The translations under genes and the position numbers were made by a program. Positions 1-12,900 of a stretch of 64,000 bases of DNA are shown here, one piece after another (position 1 is the first letter of the stretch; each line of letters starts with the position of its first letter). This stretch comes from Syngnathus acus (lineage: Eukaryota > Chordata > Actinopteri > Syngnathiformes > Syngnathidae): NCBI RefSeq assembly GCF_901709675.1, contig NC_051108.1:3382631-3446630 (forward strand), in the 5' to 3' direction. The notes under the pieces are model-generated. The model was not told the DNA's origin and did no database searches. It worked only from the letters and a program-made list of their open reading frames with translations.

Positions 1-291
1 CCTAATAAAAGGCCACTTTATTAGGGAAATATCATGGTCAAAGGTCACGGGTGTCAAACTCCAGTCCTCGGGGCCGCATTCCAACATGTTTTCCAAGATT
101 CCCTCGTTAAGTGCACCTGCGTGAAAAGTTTTAGCTCCTGCAGAACGTGAAAATGACCAAAATCTTTTCACGCAGGTGTGTTTAACGAGGGTCACTTGGA
201 AAACATATTGGAACGTGGCCCCGAGGACTAGAGCTTGACACCTGTGACCTTTGACCATGATATTTCCTTAATAAAGTGACCTGTTATTAGG
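1..291. repeat. Long inverted repeat (foldback element), left edge at window start
   Basis: The first ~140 bases return as a diverged reverse complement ending near 291, around a short loop at about 145-165. The outer arms read CCTAATAAAAGGCCACTTTA on the left and end in the matching TAAAGTGACCTGTTATTAGG on the right. No protein-coding capacity is visible. It looks like a non-autonomous foldback or MITE-type transposon; family not identified. The element may continue left of the window. Confidence 0.75.
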
Positions 292-600
292 TACACTTGA
301 AAATGGCGGTGTACCTAATGGAGTGTCCGTGTGATTCCCTCGTTAAGTGCACCTGCGTGAAAAGTTTTAGCTCCTGCAGAACGTGAAAGGAGCTAAAACT
401 TTTCACGCAGGTGCGCTTAACGAGGCTCACTTGGAAAACATGTTGGAACGCAGCCCTTCGAGGACTGGAGGTCGGTACCCCTGGTTTAAGTGAAAAGTGC
501 CACACCCGCCCTCACCCCCACTTTCTGATTGGCTGTTTGATCTGTGACGTCACTCGGACACTCCATTAGGTACACCGCCATTTTCAGGTGTACCTAATAA
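285..600. repeat. Second foldback element with ~43-bp terminal inverted repeats
   Basis: Bases ~285-327 (GGTACACTTGAAAATGGCGG onward) return inverted at ~555-598. Inside, about 334-425 forms another hairpin whose arms repeat the core of the element at 85-200. The end at ~593-637 is a direct repeat of bases 1-43. The two elements therefore share modules and appear nested or duplicated. Confidence 0.7.
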
Positions 601-746
601 ACGGCCAATTCATTAGGGAAAAATCATGGTCAAAGCTTAAATGAAAGTGAAAAGTGCCACACCCGCCCTCACCCCCACTTTCTGATTGGCTGTTTGATCT
701 GTGACGTCATTTGGACACTCCATTAGGTACACCGCCATTTTCAGGT
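489..746. repeat. Two ~100-bp direct repeats carrying CCAAT and CRE motifs
   Basis: Bases ~489-590 and ~647-746 are nearly identical. Each copy has a CACCCGCCC-type GC-rich stretch, an inverted CCAAT box (GATTGGCT) and a full palindromic CRE (TGACGTCA at 545-552 and 702-709). No transcription start can be shown. The motifs may be part of the repeat family or a promoter-like module. Confidence 0.6.
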
Positions 747-1239
747 TCATTCGCGAAGATTCACGAGTGAGTGACAGACAGCGTTCCTGCTATGCCAGCC
801 GACACACGTTATGTCGACATTGATGTTTTAATTTTGTATTTGTTGTATTGTAGTTGATGGTGTTATTATACCGAATGTGTTTGTGTTTGAATAAAAGCTT
901 GAAAAAAAATCCGTTATGCCGACATTTGTTATTTTGGGGGACACCAACTCATATAACAACGTAAAACACATACATATTGTCATATAAAGCAGTCAACCAA
1001 ATGTCTGATTTTTATGTTTTAATTGGCGAATATAAAAACAAGGAATAAAACACCAGACAAGTTGTAACAAATGTTTATTAAAATAATAAAAGTACATTTC
1101 AAACCAGCAATCTAATGTGAAATTTCAGTAGATATATTGGATAACAATATTTAGGCGTGCATATGCATACACGTTATTTAAAAACTACTATAAGTGTTAT
1201 AAAATCAAGATCACCCAAAGAGAAGCATAATCTCCCAGT

Positions 1240-1945
1240 TGTTGCATAACGGCGCATCCCTTCATGCAATAAAGTTAGCTGTTAGCTTGGACAAAACGTG
1301 CATAAAAGAAGTGGTGTTTCAGTGTGTGGTTCTTTCTTTCCTTGGCAAATCGTAAATCGACATTCTGACTGACGTAGTTCACGCCAGGAGGGAGACGCAA
1401 CACGTTCACTGACTGATCCGTTGATGCACGGGAAGGAAGGCAGTTGACTCGTTCGTGAACGGGAAAGTCAGGATTCGTTCCCTCAATGGTCCGTTCTCGC
1501 GATGAACAGGAAAAGCAAATCACTGACTCGTTCACTCACAGATCCGTTCAGTTAGTGTTAGTGAACGGGAAACGCAATTCGCGACTCGTTTGTGAACGGG
1601 AAGTTACGTCATTTTCTTCTTCGTTTTGTTTTACGGCGAGGTGGCACCAGCGTCAATGCGCATTACCGACACCTACTGGTTGAAGTCATGTGATGATGAT
1701 GTTATGGAATCTCCCGTTGATCCGACGGATGAGTAGACTAGCAGTTATTTCTGCAAGTCTTACCAGCACAAAGATTGTTTTAGGTGTCAAGCGGCCGTGC
1801 CGTACCCTTGCCACCCTCTCGCCTTCAGAGGGTCGTTGAAGTTGAAGTCATATGAACTGAAAAAAGAATTCGTTCACTCTCGTTCACTGAAAGAATTCGT
1901 TCTTTTGAACGAATCGTTCACTCACGAGCCAACACTACTGTGAAG
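1240..1945. repeat. Probable interspersed repeat with GAACGAATCGTTC-type motifs
   Basis: The stretch holds many short direct and inverted copies of GACTCGTTC and GTGAACGGGA. It ends near 1900-1925 in palindromic GAACGAATCGTTC blocks. There is no coherent coding frame. Class and exact ends are unclear. Confidence 0.4.
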
Positions 1946-4900
1946 AAACACAGAATTTGAAACCTACCACATTTTCTTTTTTTTTCTTTTTTTTTTTCTT
2001 CAAATTGTGCAAAAGGGCTCATTTCAAGAACAAATGAAAAAAAGATGATAGTCATAATCCAGTTGTATAAGTGGAGAGACATAAATCTTCCGGTTTCAGT
2101 TTGGTTTGGCCTTGACTCGTGTGATCAAAAGAATTCTTCCCTTCTGTCTTTTTTTTTTTTTTTCCTTTCTTTTTGTATTTCATTTAGACTTGTTTTATCG
2201 TGGAATAGTATAAAGGCAACTGGATTATTTGATGTGCCAGTTATTGCCGACTGATTTAAAATGTCTCCAATGCCATCCTGTTGATCAGTGGCCCTAGCAA
2301 AGGGCAAGTACACTGCTACTTCTCTTGCTCTTTGTTATGACAACCTATGTTGGTAAACAAGTTCAAAACAGGACAAACTTCCTCCTTTATTCCAACAATA
2401 TGCATTTTTTATTCAATGAGGACTCTAAAATGGCCTTACCTCTAAATGTTGCCTATTCAGTTTATGAGTTTTGTTAGTACGTGCAGTAAATTATGAGATT
2501 ATGTAAGAAAGCATTGCATTAATTCTTAATTAATGTCCATTTCCATCTTGAATAAGTTCATTATTTAAAAAAAAAAAATCAACAGTTTTCATTCAGCTTT
2601 CAGAATGCCAATAAAAATAGACTTGAGTCTTGAGAAAACATTTGTGTTAATATGTCACATATAAATAATATATTTTATTGCCTCTAATCATCCTTTAACT
2701 GCGCGTGGAGTAAAATGTCGATCAAATCGTAAAATGAATTTGCCCTTCAGCGCTTGAAAAATGTCCACTTTCTCTCGAGCACTTTGTCTTCTATTTCTTA
2801 TCAGGCACATCTGACATTTAAGCAAATGGTTGCATTGAGCAGCTGCACACAAAGACGTACTCAGTATCTATCAGGTGCCAGATTAGGAACCAAAGTAAGT
2901 GGATAGCAGAAAAAGGATGATGGGCTGAATGGAAAAATGGAATAGAGGACAGCAGAGACTTCCACCAAGGTTTATCATGGTAACATTTAAAAATCTCACT
3001 GCTGTGCCCTCAGCGTCACCTCGTGTGCCAGATCACAGAAATATGAGCAATAACTTCCCACTCTCACTTCTACAAAGCTGGCAGCATGTGATGCTGCCCT
3101 GTCCCATGCCTCAAAGGTCAGCATGAACCGCTGACCTTGGCCTGACCTTGCCAGCTTTGAGGTCAAGCACTTTTGATTCCTGCTTTTAACATGAACCGAT
3201 TTTGAAAACACATGGGAAGACTCAGATGAGTCAGTTCATCAAGAGTGTTTACGATACAGATTTATGTAATGATCTTGAAGTCAACAACTCAGAGCTGCGA
3301 CGATCTGGAGGACGATTCGTTGGGATAATGAATTTGAAAGGAGGCTGTGATCATCTGTGTTCCTCTTAATGGCTCCATCTTTCTGTATGGGCACACAGGA
3401 CTTCTCCTTTCTCTCTGCCAGCTGTTTCCGCCTGAAAAAGAAAAACAAAAAATTGTGATAAATAACCATGCACAACAACACTGTAGATATGATTGCATTA
3501 TAAAAATAGACATCGGAAGAAATGTGATTGTGCTTCCAACCCAAGTAGAAAACAAATGCAGACTGCTCTATAATCATTATGAAATCAAAATGATACTATC
3601 TTAAATCGTTTGTTGATTTGCAGAAAAGCATTTTATACATACGTTTAAAATGTTAGCTTAAGTAGCTAGTGATAACACATAAGAACAAATTATTAGATTG
3701 TTAAAATAAGCAGTATATAGCAATTATTTATTATTTAATTATAGACACACGTTTCCTCAATTTAGAAGTTTTATTTTGACTTTTAGATGTTTTTTTTAAT
3801 TTGGAAAAAAAATCCGCAATGTAGTGAAGCCGTGATAAACGAAACGCGAAGTAGCGAGGGATCACTGTAATCTGCTTTATGACTTCAAACATTTTGCTTC
3901 GTGTACAACATTAAGCACTTTATAGAAAGAGTGAGTCAGGAAATTTCTAAATAAAACAAAACACGTTTATAGTCTACTTTAGTGGAATATAGACCCATCG
4001 CGTGAACTAGATGGAAGGAAAAACTTGCAAATGTAGTGACGTTGTTGTGCGTGTGGGTGTGTAATTTAGGGGGGGTGGAGGGGTCCAAAAGTAAAAAGGG
4101 GAGTCCATTACCTGGCCACGTCAGATGAGCTTCTGAAGCAGCATCAGATTGAGCAACTACAAAACGTAATCACCAAAATTGGCTTTTGAGAGGTGGGAAA
4201 TGAGTGCATCGTAATTTGGAAAGATTATCTTTGCAGGTGAGGTGGCGGTGAAGGAAATGACAAGGATGAACATGCTCACTTAGACACACATCATGACTTC
4301 CGACAGTGAACAAGGGTTGGAGAGGGGAGAGAGTAGCACTACTATAAATGAACCATTTTGTCTACCTCTGAAATGATTCTTTATTTCTTTTTCCGTAGAA
4401 CTAGTAAAAGAGCTTCTGCCGTAAACCAACTCCGTTTTTTGGACTGCCACATTGTTTGTTTTTTTGCAGTTTTGGCTCCAGGATTGTTTGCAGTTTCCGT
4501 TCTGCACAGAACTAATGAGCTGAGAGGAAAGTAGCGGCCACACCTCCTTCGAGTTAGCTCGTTCATTCAGTTCGAGTAATGAGAAGTTGTCTAATAATGG
4601 AGAGATCTAAAATGTCGGCCAAAGAAATCCAGGACTAATATATGACATCACAGCAGTTTATAGAAAACTAGAAATACAAATATGCCCCCTAGAGATCATT
4701 ACGGGGATGTCGGAGCAATGTTTGCGGCCTTGCTCACTACAACTCAGCAGTAGGGGACAACTTTGTACATTATTTGAATCATTTAATGACCTCAGCTTGC
4801 TTGTACTCTTCCTCCATTGTGCGATGATTTATATTTTTGTTCACTCTGTCATTTGCAGGGAATAGATTGACAACCAGCAATTCTCACATACACCGACACA

Positions 4901-7900
4901 CTTTGGTAGTTAAGTATTAAACTGACCAAACGTGCAATTTCGGAGGGAATGTGGGAGGAAGCTGGAGCATCCTGGACAGCCCACGCAAGCACAAGGGAGA
5001 ATACGCAAACTCCATATAAGAACAAAGAACCTCATAAGGCCGTAATGCCAACTACTACTCCAACGTGCCCAGTTGTGAAATCAACAAAAAAAAAAATCTG
5101 GATCCTGCACCTCGGTCTGAGCGAATTCTCCTGTTGTGCAATGATTCATAATTCAGTTTAAACAGTGCTGAGCATTCATTTGCTCCCAGTACACATCAGC
5201 AACAAGGATTACCATGTTTACAGCAACACACAGCACCTGGCAAGTACATCTATTTGATTATTATGTAAATATACCACCTTCCAACTTTCATAGCACTTGT
5301 TCTCATTAGGGTGATGGGTGACCTGCATGAGCTGATATTCTGAAAAATGGCAATCACAACTAGGGCACATGCAAATATCAGGAAGACTGGATGTGTTTTT
5401 AGGTAGCAGGCTTTTTAAATTTTTCTTTAAATTTGTGGGGTTAAAATAAATGGTTATCTTGCAGTGGTCTACTTCAGAGGTTTCGTGGTCATAGAAAGAG
5501 CAACTAATAAAGAAACCTTACAGTTAAGAAAATAAGCACGCTCATTTGAGATGTGTTCTTTTTTGTATCCAAAACGAATCCACACACAAACCAAATTAGT
5601 TAGGACCACTTGACAAAACAAAATAATCACCTTATTTTGGAGGGACGAACCGGATCTTGCGCAACTTACTATGGTTCCTTTGACCAGGTTCCAGTGAAGT
5701 CCCTCTGGTTTCGGGCTGGATTTGCCAGTTGGTTGTTTTGAACGCAATCATTCGGCGAGTGCTCATGTTATCTCATACTTGAGTATTTTGCGGAGTGACT
5801 TGTCGTGGTCAAGCTTGTCGCAACAACTTTATGCAGCTGCCCCATCTGGCAGCGGAGGTGAGTGTTGCTATTATTATTATTTTTAATATACATTACAATT
5901 CCGCCTTGCACGGGCAAGGTTCCGCTCAAGTCCCGGGGAATCTACAGCCACTGCATGTCAAACATTTTCTGCTCACGCAACAAATGAAGGCCCGGAGCGT
6001 TCGTGATTATTCCGATGACACTTAAACGCCACTCTTTGGTTAAACAGGTGACAGATAGATAACAGTCCTGCAAGAGCTCACCAGTGCGAGCAGAGAATCT
6101 TTCAGAGTTAACAGTAATAATACTTTATGAGGTGTTCTGGTCTTTATCACCTTAATAATGTTGTCGTCTGAGTGCAAGGAGTGCCACATAGTCGCGTTTG
6201 AAAAACGTTTGTTTACTGCACACGTGGTTCTTCTTGAGTGCAATAACAATCGGAAGGTGTGGGGGTCATTAAAATTAAACAAGCCTTATGAGAACATTTC
6301 AATCAGGACTTATCGAGTGTAAACTGCAGCCTGATATCACTCAAGCACGCTGGGGAGATAATTCATATTTTTGTTCTCTTTGTTGGAACTGTCATGATGC
6401 ATCTATTCATGCATTTTTTTGGGAGGGTGGGCATTTTGCACGACTGTGGTTGTTTGATTTTTTTTCCCCGATGTCTCGCTGATGCAGATATTATTCTCAC
6501 GGCCCCTTACTCCGCAGGAAATTGATGTCACGTGATAGTTTGTCTTATCATTAATTCTAACAGTTTGGAAATTATTATTTGGGACTGACAGCTGGTACAA
6601 AGGTAAATGTACTTTCCGTAATCTCAGTTTGCTGAAATTTAATGATTGTCATCATCGTTTAAAGAATTAGTAGCGCCCTGCGCGTACAACAAATCAATCC
6701 TGTCTTGTAATCGAAAGCCACCATCTGTCATTAAAAGACTTAATAAAATCCCTTAATAAATACTTAATAAAATAGAATCCCATTATTATCTTGTAATAAT
6801 GCATTTATTTAGTCCCCAGATGAACTCAACTGCTATTGCTGAACCAGCCAGGACCCTTCTAAAATCCACATCTACATTTGGGTTGGGGGTTTGAGAAGAT
6901 TTCAAAAACATGACCCAAATCATACAAAGTTGGCAACAGTAACAAATAACGGGGGAATAGCGTCAAGCTCCACTTTCTGTGTGGGTTATCAACACGGCAG
7001 TTATTTTTTTTTATTAAAATTCTCCCACTATTTACTCCCACTGGCTGGCACGGACCACCATTCACTCCTTAACGGAGGAAGGTGCAGCTTCTTGGTGCAC
7101 AGCCGTTTCATATCCGCTATATTAAGGAGGCGGGGAGGTTTTATCTGGGAGGGATGGATGGGAAACGGCATCGGCCTTGAGCTTTTGTCTTCAAAGCATG
7201 GACTTGTCTTTAATGGCTGGGAAAAGGCATGTCATTTATAGTTTGACTTTATTTGGCGCTGACCTTTTGTGCAAAGGGTGGGAGTGAGCGCGTCTGTGAA
7301 ATATTTGCAAATGTAATTAATGTAGCATGCAGGTGTTCAAGTTTGATATATTATATTTAATTAAAACTTTGGAATGAGCCCCCATTTAGATACCAGTGAA
7401 TTTGCAACTTTAGCTTTTTAATATTTATCATTATTTGCCTATAAACAGTTTAGTACAAACATGCCCCCCCCCTCCCCCCAGACACACAATGCATGTTTGT
7501 CAAGAGGGGAGGCAGCTTTAAAGTCAAGGTCAAAGCTTCTAGCAAAGGCGGGTAAACTCCACATCTGCGTTTACCCCCAAATGGTGATTTAAGAAGCACA
7601 GTCCTGCCGTGGTTTTTTATTTTTTTATTTTGTTGTTCGTCTAGTGTGACTCATTTGATTTAGTAGTCACTTAGTTGGAATCAGACTTAAGTTTATTCGA
7701 AACGTAATGGAACAAGACTGCGGTTTTTGTGAACTTATTGTTTGTGCAAACGCACAGGAAAGTCAATGACAGCAAAAAGCTTTGGTATTGAATTACTTCT
7801 GCGATCAGACCAACGTCGGTTAAATTAGTTCGCTGTTAGTCGGTGTTAAATTTCAAACTCCGCGTACTTCTTTCACTTTGTTTGGTGACTTGATAAACTC

Positions 7901-9964
7901 CCTGGTGACTGAGGTAAAGTTGAACCGGCTCACTTTGATCCGTCTACCATAATTGGATCGTTTTCAAAGTAAATGTTGTTGACCCCCCGCCACTGGATCA
8001 CTGTCGTATGAAATGATCACATGATCATCACCAAAATTAGAGTTTTATTTTGAAATACACACAGCAAAAATATATTTACGCCCCAATGAAAAAAAATCCA
8101 AGCTTATAAGGTTCTACATATGTAATGGGGGGAGTGTTAAGCCTGCAGACTATGCAGTCTGTCGTGTTTGTCTCCTGTTGGCTCTCTTTTGTGAACTTTC
8201 ATGTGACTTGTATCAGATATCACTCTGTTTACATGTGTGTACAGTACACAAGTCTAAAAAATACTGCAGAAACAAAGGCACAGTAAATTTACATTCAAAG
8301 TGGAATCCTGACAAATAATAACTAATACAATATATAAGATTGATGTCTGCAAAATGTTGTTTTCTTTGTTATTTATATTATGGGAGAACAAATGCACATC
8401 TGAAATAAGAACAATAAATTGAAATTATAATTCTAACCTGAAGCTGGTTCATTGTCTTTCCCATTGTTTCGTTTTGTTGTTGCAACTTTGAAGAAGTGTT
8501 CCTTACTACTAATCGGTGAACACTTCACAGGGTCACCGTGTTCTGGGAACGTTCTCTCGCTTAACGTCAATGTATAATAGATTTGAACATTTTATCAAAT
8601 GACGATACTGACATGGTGTGAAGTTCGAATAGATAGATCACTCCTCAGTACGTGGTTAACCTTCACACGAGTGGGAATAAACTGACAATAAATGAAAGCC
8701 ATGCCAAAAAGGAGCAAAGAATGTTCTCCAACCGGGAGTGAAGACGAGACAGCTGCCAGCCAGGAATGATTAACTCTGCCGGGTATTGCTGTATCAGATG
8801 TTGTAAAAGCAAACGAACATGTTCGTTACTTTCCTGGGATCCGCTATGTGTGTGTGTTGCATATCGATCTAACAGGTGTTTGTCTAAAGTACATTATAAA
8901 TCATATTTCCTCTTCTGGCTAATGACGAGTAAAATATGCAAAGTAGCAAGCAAATTGAACATTAGAGCAGAAAAGATGTTTGACCTTTAACAATAGTCAC
9001 TTTGATAAGATTGCTTGTGGCTTTGAAATGGATTTGAATACACAGAAAAGGATTCTACAGCAAAGAAAATGCAGCTTTTAATATTATTAATAATAATTAT
9101 ATTACAATTTTACTGTTTTTTGTTGTAAAGTAGGCTTAGGAGGGCCCCATTAAACTTGGTCCGGAGACTGTATCGTTTTTCATTGAGAGACCTCAAAGTG
9201 TTGGGTGTATTTAATGCTTATTCACTAACAAAAAAAAACCCACAAAGTGGTTACACTTTGGAATCAATTTCCTTACTTTCAAGTTCCTCCTCACATAAAG
9301 CTAGGACTAGGATTTAACAAAGACAAAAAATTCCAAAGGAAAAGTCAAGAGTAGGGTTAAACAAATAAGGTGCGCTTTTTTTTAATGTATTGTCAACAGT
9401 GTTAAGACTTTGAGAAATGAGCAGTTTGTATTTGACAGCGTGTGCAAAATATTGTTTACAATACGCAACGCAACGAGAAATATATTTACAGTCCCTTGGG
9501 GCACTTGAGGACAATGGCTCACAAGTTTAAAAATTGCATTGGTTATCCGTTTGGTACAAAAGGTCAACTGTGCTGTGACATGTTCTGCTACAACACGCTC
9601 TCATGGCTTTTTTTTTTTTAAACAAGTTTGTTTTTCTTGCAGGGATGCCCCTTCTGCCTCTGTGAGTCTTCATGGCTGGTCTAAGCATTAAACATGGTCC
9701 CTCCTACGGCATTCTCTTAATTCCCGGATGTTATGGATTATCAACCCAAGCTACACATCTTCATTATGTATAGGCTGCATCCTAACAGTGGAAGTCCGCA
9801 GTGATTATAGTTAAGACCAACCAAGTCACTGGACAACTAGAATTAGTCTGTCAAGTTAACCAGTAAAGGAGATTTACATTAGAGCGGCATTGCATCCTAG
9901 ATTGTATTATCCTACATGGATGATGTAGGATTTCCATTCTTAGAAAGACATTCTTGTAGTTGGG
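1946..9964. other. Intergenic region upstream of esr2
   Basis: I find no exon chain, RNA gene or recognisable protein here on either strand. The reading frames present are short and lack splice-linked continuations. The region contains homopolymer runs, AT-rich stretches and one transposon fragment (3742-3869). Untranslated first exons and enhancers of esr2 could lie here but cannot be recognised from sequence alone. Confidence 0.6.
3742..3869 (+). mobile_element. Truncated DNA transposon copy, same family as 58451-58779
   Basis: Bases ~3742-3869 match the right half of the full element at 58451-58779, including the terminal GCGAGGGATCACTGTA. The left half is missing. The terminus is CAGTGATCCCTCG read from the right end, flanked by TA. 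This is compatible with a Tc1/mariner or Tigger-like non-autonomous element; the assignment is tentative. Confidence 0.65.
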
Positions 9965-12900
9965 ATGGCCACAGACAAGGGTCAGCCCCTCCTTCAGCTC
10001 CAGGAGGTGGACTCCAGCCGAGTGGGCTGCCGCATCCTCTCCCCCATCCACAACGCCTCCTCCCCGCCGGGTCTGTCCATCGAAACCAGCCAGCCCATCT
10101 GTATTCCCTCCCCTTACACCGACCTCAGCCATGACTTTACCACCATCCCTTTCTACAGTCCAACTATCTTCTACACTGGGCCAGGGCTTTCAGACTGCTC
10201 ACCTGTGCACCAGTCCCTAAGGCCCTCCTTATTCTGGCCAGGTCACGGGCATATGGGCCCGCCCGGACCGCTGCACCCTTCCCAGGCACGGCCACAGCAG
10301 AGCCAGCCTGGTCAAAGTCCATGGGTGGAGTTATCACCAGGTGACTGTGAGTTGACTGCCAGGTAGGACATGACATCATTTGTTGTTCTGTCACCAATTA
10401 CCCTTCCTGATAAATATATAGAATACGATGCATATATGTATAATTATATATATTGATTTTAACTTTGGACTATTGATTTGATACTAAGATAGTTTCCATT
10501 CTGAAGTGATTGAGATAGCTTCTGTCCAAGGTCCAATCTGCATATGTACTTTGTCAGGTCTATAAACATCACAATGTTGGATCAATCTCCACCAGAGCAA
10601 GAATTCAGATGATTTTAAACGGTATCCAATCCAAGAATTCAACACAGTACTGTTCACAATTCTCTTCTTCAGGTCGTATTTTTAAACAACAGGTTTCTTA
10701 TCATCCCAAAATTGCCACTATGTCCTACTGAGCTTTGCAACAAGTGCCTACCAAGATCAACTCTCTAATCGTGGAGAATATTCATTTTGAACTCTGACCT
10801 GATTTGCATGTCTCCTGTAGTGTACACCACAGTAAGCTTTTATCGTTTGTTAGCAAGCGCCGGCGTTCCCAGGAGAGCGAGGAAGTCGTGGTGTCATCGG
10901 GCGGGAAAGCAGACCTCCACTTCTGTGCTGTTTGCCAGGACTATGCCTCAGGCTACCATTACGGCGTCTGGTCTTGTGAAGGATGTAAGGCCTTCTTTAA
11001 GAGGAGCATTCAAGGTGAAGCAAACAGAAACACTTGTCAGTCATGGAATATTGGACTTGACTTTCATCTCCGATTCAGGCCATAACGACTACATCTGCCC
11101 GGCAACCAATCAGTGTACCATCGACAAGAACCGTCGTAAGAGCTGTCAGGCGTGTCGTCTTCGCAAGTGCTATGAAGCTGGCATGACCAAATGTGGTAAG
11201 CCACATTTGAACATCTTTTATATCACATTTTTCTCATTTTTTTTTTATCTTGTGTTGTCAGGCATGCGCAAAGAGCGTGGAAACTACAGGAACCAGCAGA
11301 GGCGGCGCGTGAGCTTGTCCTCGCACAGCAAGACTAACGGAGCACCGGCGTTAACGGAACCGGCGGCCATTACCGAGCTCAACCCACCCGCTTTGACCCC
11401 GGAGCAGCTAATACAGCAAATAATGGAGGCGGAGCCACCTGAGATTTACCTGATGAAGGATATAAGGAGACCACTCACCGAAGCCAACGTCATGATGTCT
11501 CTGACTAACCTCGCTGATAAGGAGCTGGTTCACATGATCAGCTGGGCCAAGAAGATCCCAGGTAGGTGTGTCTGGATCTGTCGGGAACCAGAACAGATGT
11601 TTTGGATAGTCGAGCACCAATCCTTAGAGAGAAATTAAAAATGATATGCTCATGCAGTTGTTTGACTTCCCATATCCGAAAAAATGGCCCTCATCAGATG
11701 TTCGGCATGTCAGCGTTACACACATGCTCCACTGTGACCTCTTCAGGGTTTGTGGAGCTCAGTCTTCTGGACCAGGTGCACATGTTGGAGTGCTGCTGGC
11801 TGGAGGTGCTAATGATAGGACTGATGTGGAGGTCAGTCAACCATCCAGGGAAACTCATCTTCTCACCTGACCTCAGTCTGAGCAGGTATTTTGTTCCAAG
11901 TTCTCACCAAATAACAAGCTCCACGGAAATATTTGAATGCTTACAATACGTTTACTGTCTGTTCCCCCAAAAAGTTTTTACTTTCCTATTAAGCGGAAAT
12001 AACAATGATTGTGTTTGTGCGGCAGAGAAGAGGGCAGCTGCGTCCAGGGCTTTGTGGAGATCTTTGACATGCTCCTCGCCGCCACATCCAGGGTGAGAGA
12101 ACTCAAGCTGCAGAGGGAGGAGTATGTCTGCCTCAAGGCCATGATCCTCCTTAACTCCAGTGAGTCAACACAAAAGCCAGACACACACACACACACTGGC
12201 GCTGCTACATACGTGTCCAGCCGTACCCTCGCCGAATGTTTTTATGTGTGATGTGGTCAAGTTACAACAAGCTCTGAGGTGCCTCAACTCACAAACCTGA
12301 ACAGGCTTTGTGTTTTTTTTTTTGCACCATCTTCCCCCAGCACAGCTTCATAATTTCTCATCATTGGTGTATTAGCTGTGAGTCAGAAAATAAAATGAAT
12401 TTGTGTTACTGGAAAGCACATGTAGTGCTACGTCGAAAAAAAAAAAAAGATTTCATGAATATATCTGGACTAATTTGAAAGAGCTCTCGGAGAATCAGCC
12501 CAGCGGGCGAACAATACGGGTCTTCTTGGAGGTGATGAGAAAATGTTCAGATAAAATACTTCCGCCCATGGAGCAGCAGAACAGCTCGCTCAATTACACA
12601 TTTTCAGAAATAGGCACGTAAAAAGATTTATGCGCTTGTTTTATTTTACCCCTTGATGACTTGGCAGCCAAGCCAGAGACCCAACTTTTGTACACAAATA
12701 AAAAGTCAATTTTCAAGCGTATGAAATCCGATTCTTGAAAGAGAGACATTTATACAACTTCTGAATGACAAGAGATTTCAGTGAAGGCTTTTTTTTATGG
12801 AAAACAATTTATCAAAAGTCACAGTTTATGAGATTCTTGGTTTCAACATTTTATTTTACAAGCCCAAAGAAGTCATTAAACGGGCTGTTTTCATTTTATA

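Noticed and set aside
1946-9964. Several 60-116-codon frames upstream of esr2
   Set aside because: None shows a domain, a coding-like composition, or splice-linked neighbours. Their lengths are as expected by chance in AT-rich DNA.
10787-11638. A 283-codon open frame on the + strand at esr2
   Set aside because: It starts in an intron, reads exon 2 out of frame, then reads exons 3-4 in frame through intron 3 and on into intron 4. The spliced receptor model explains the region better.
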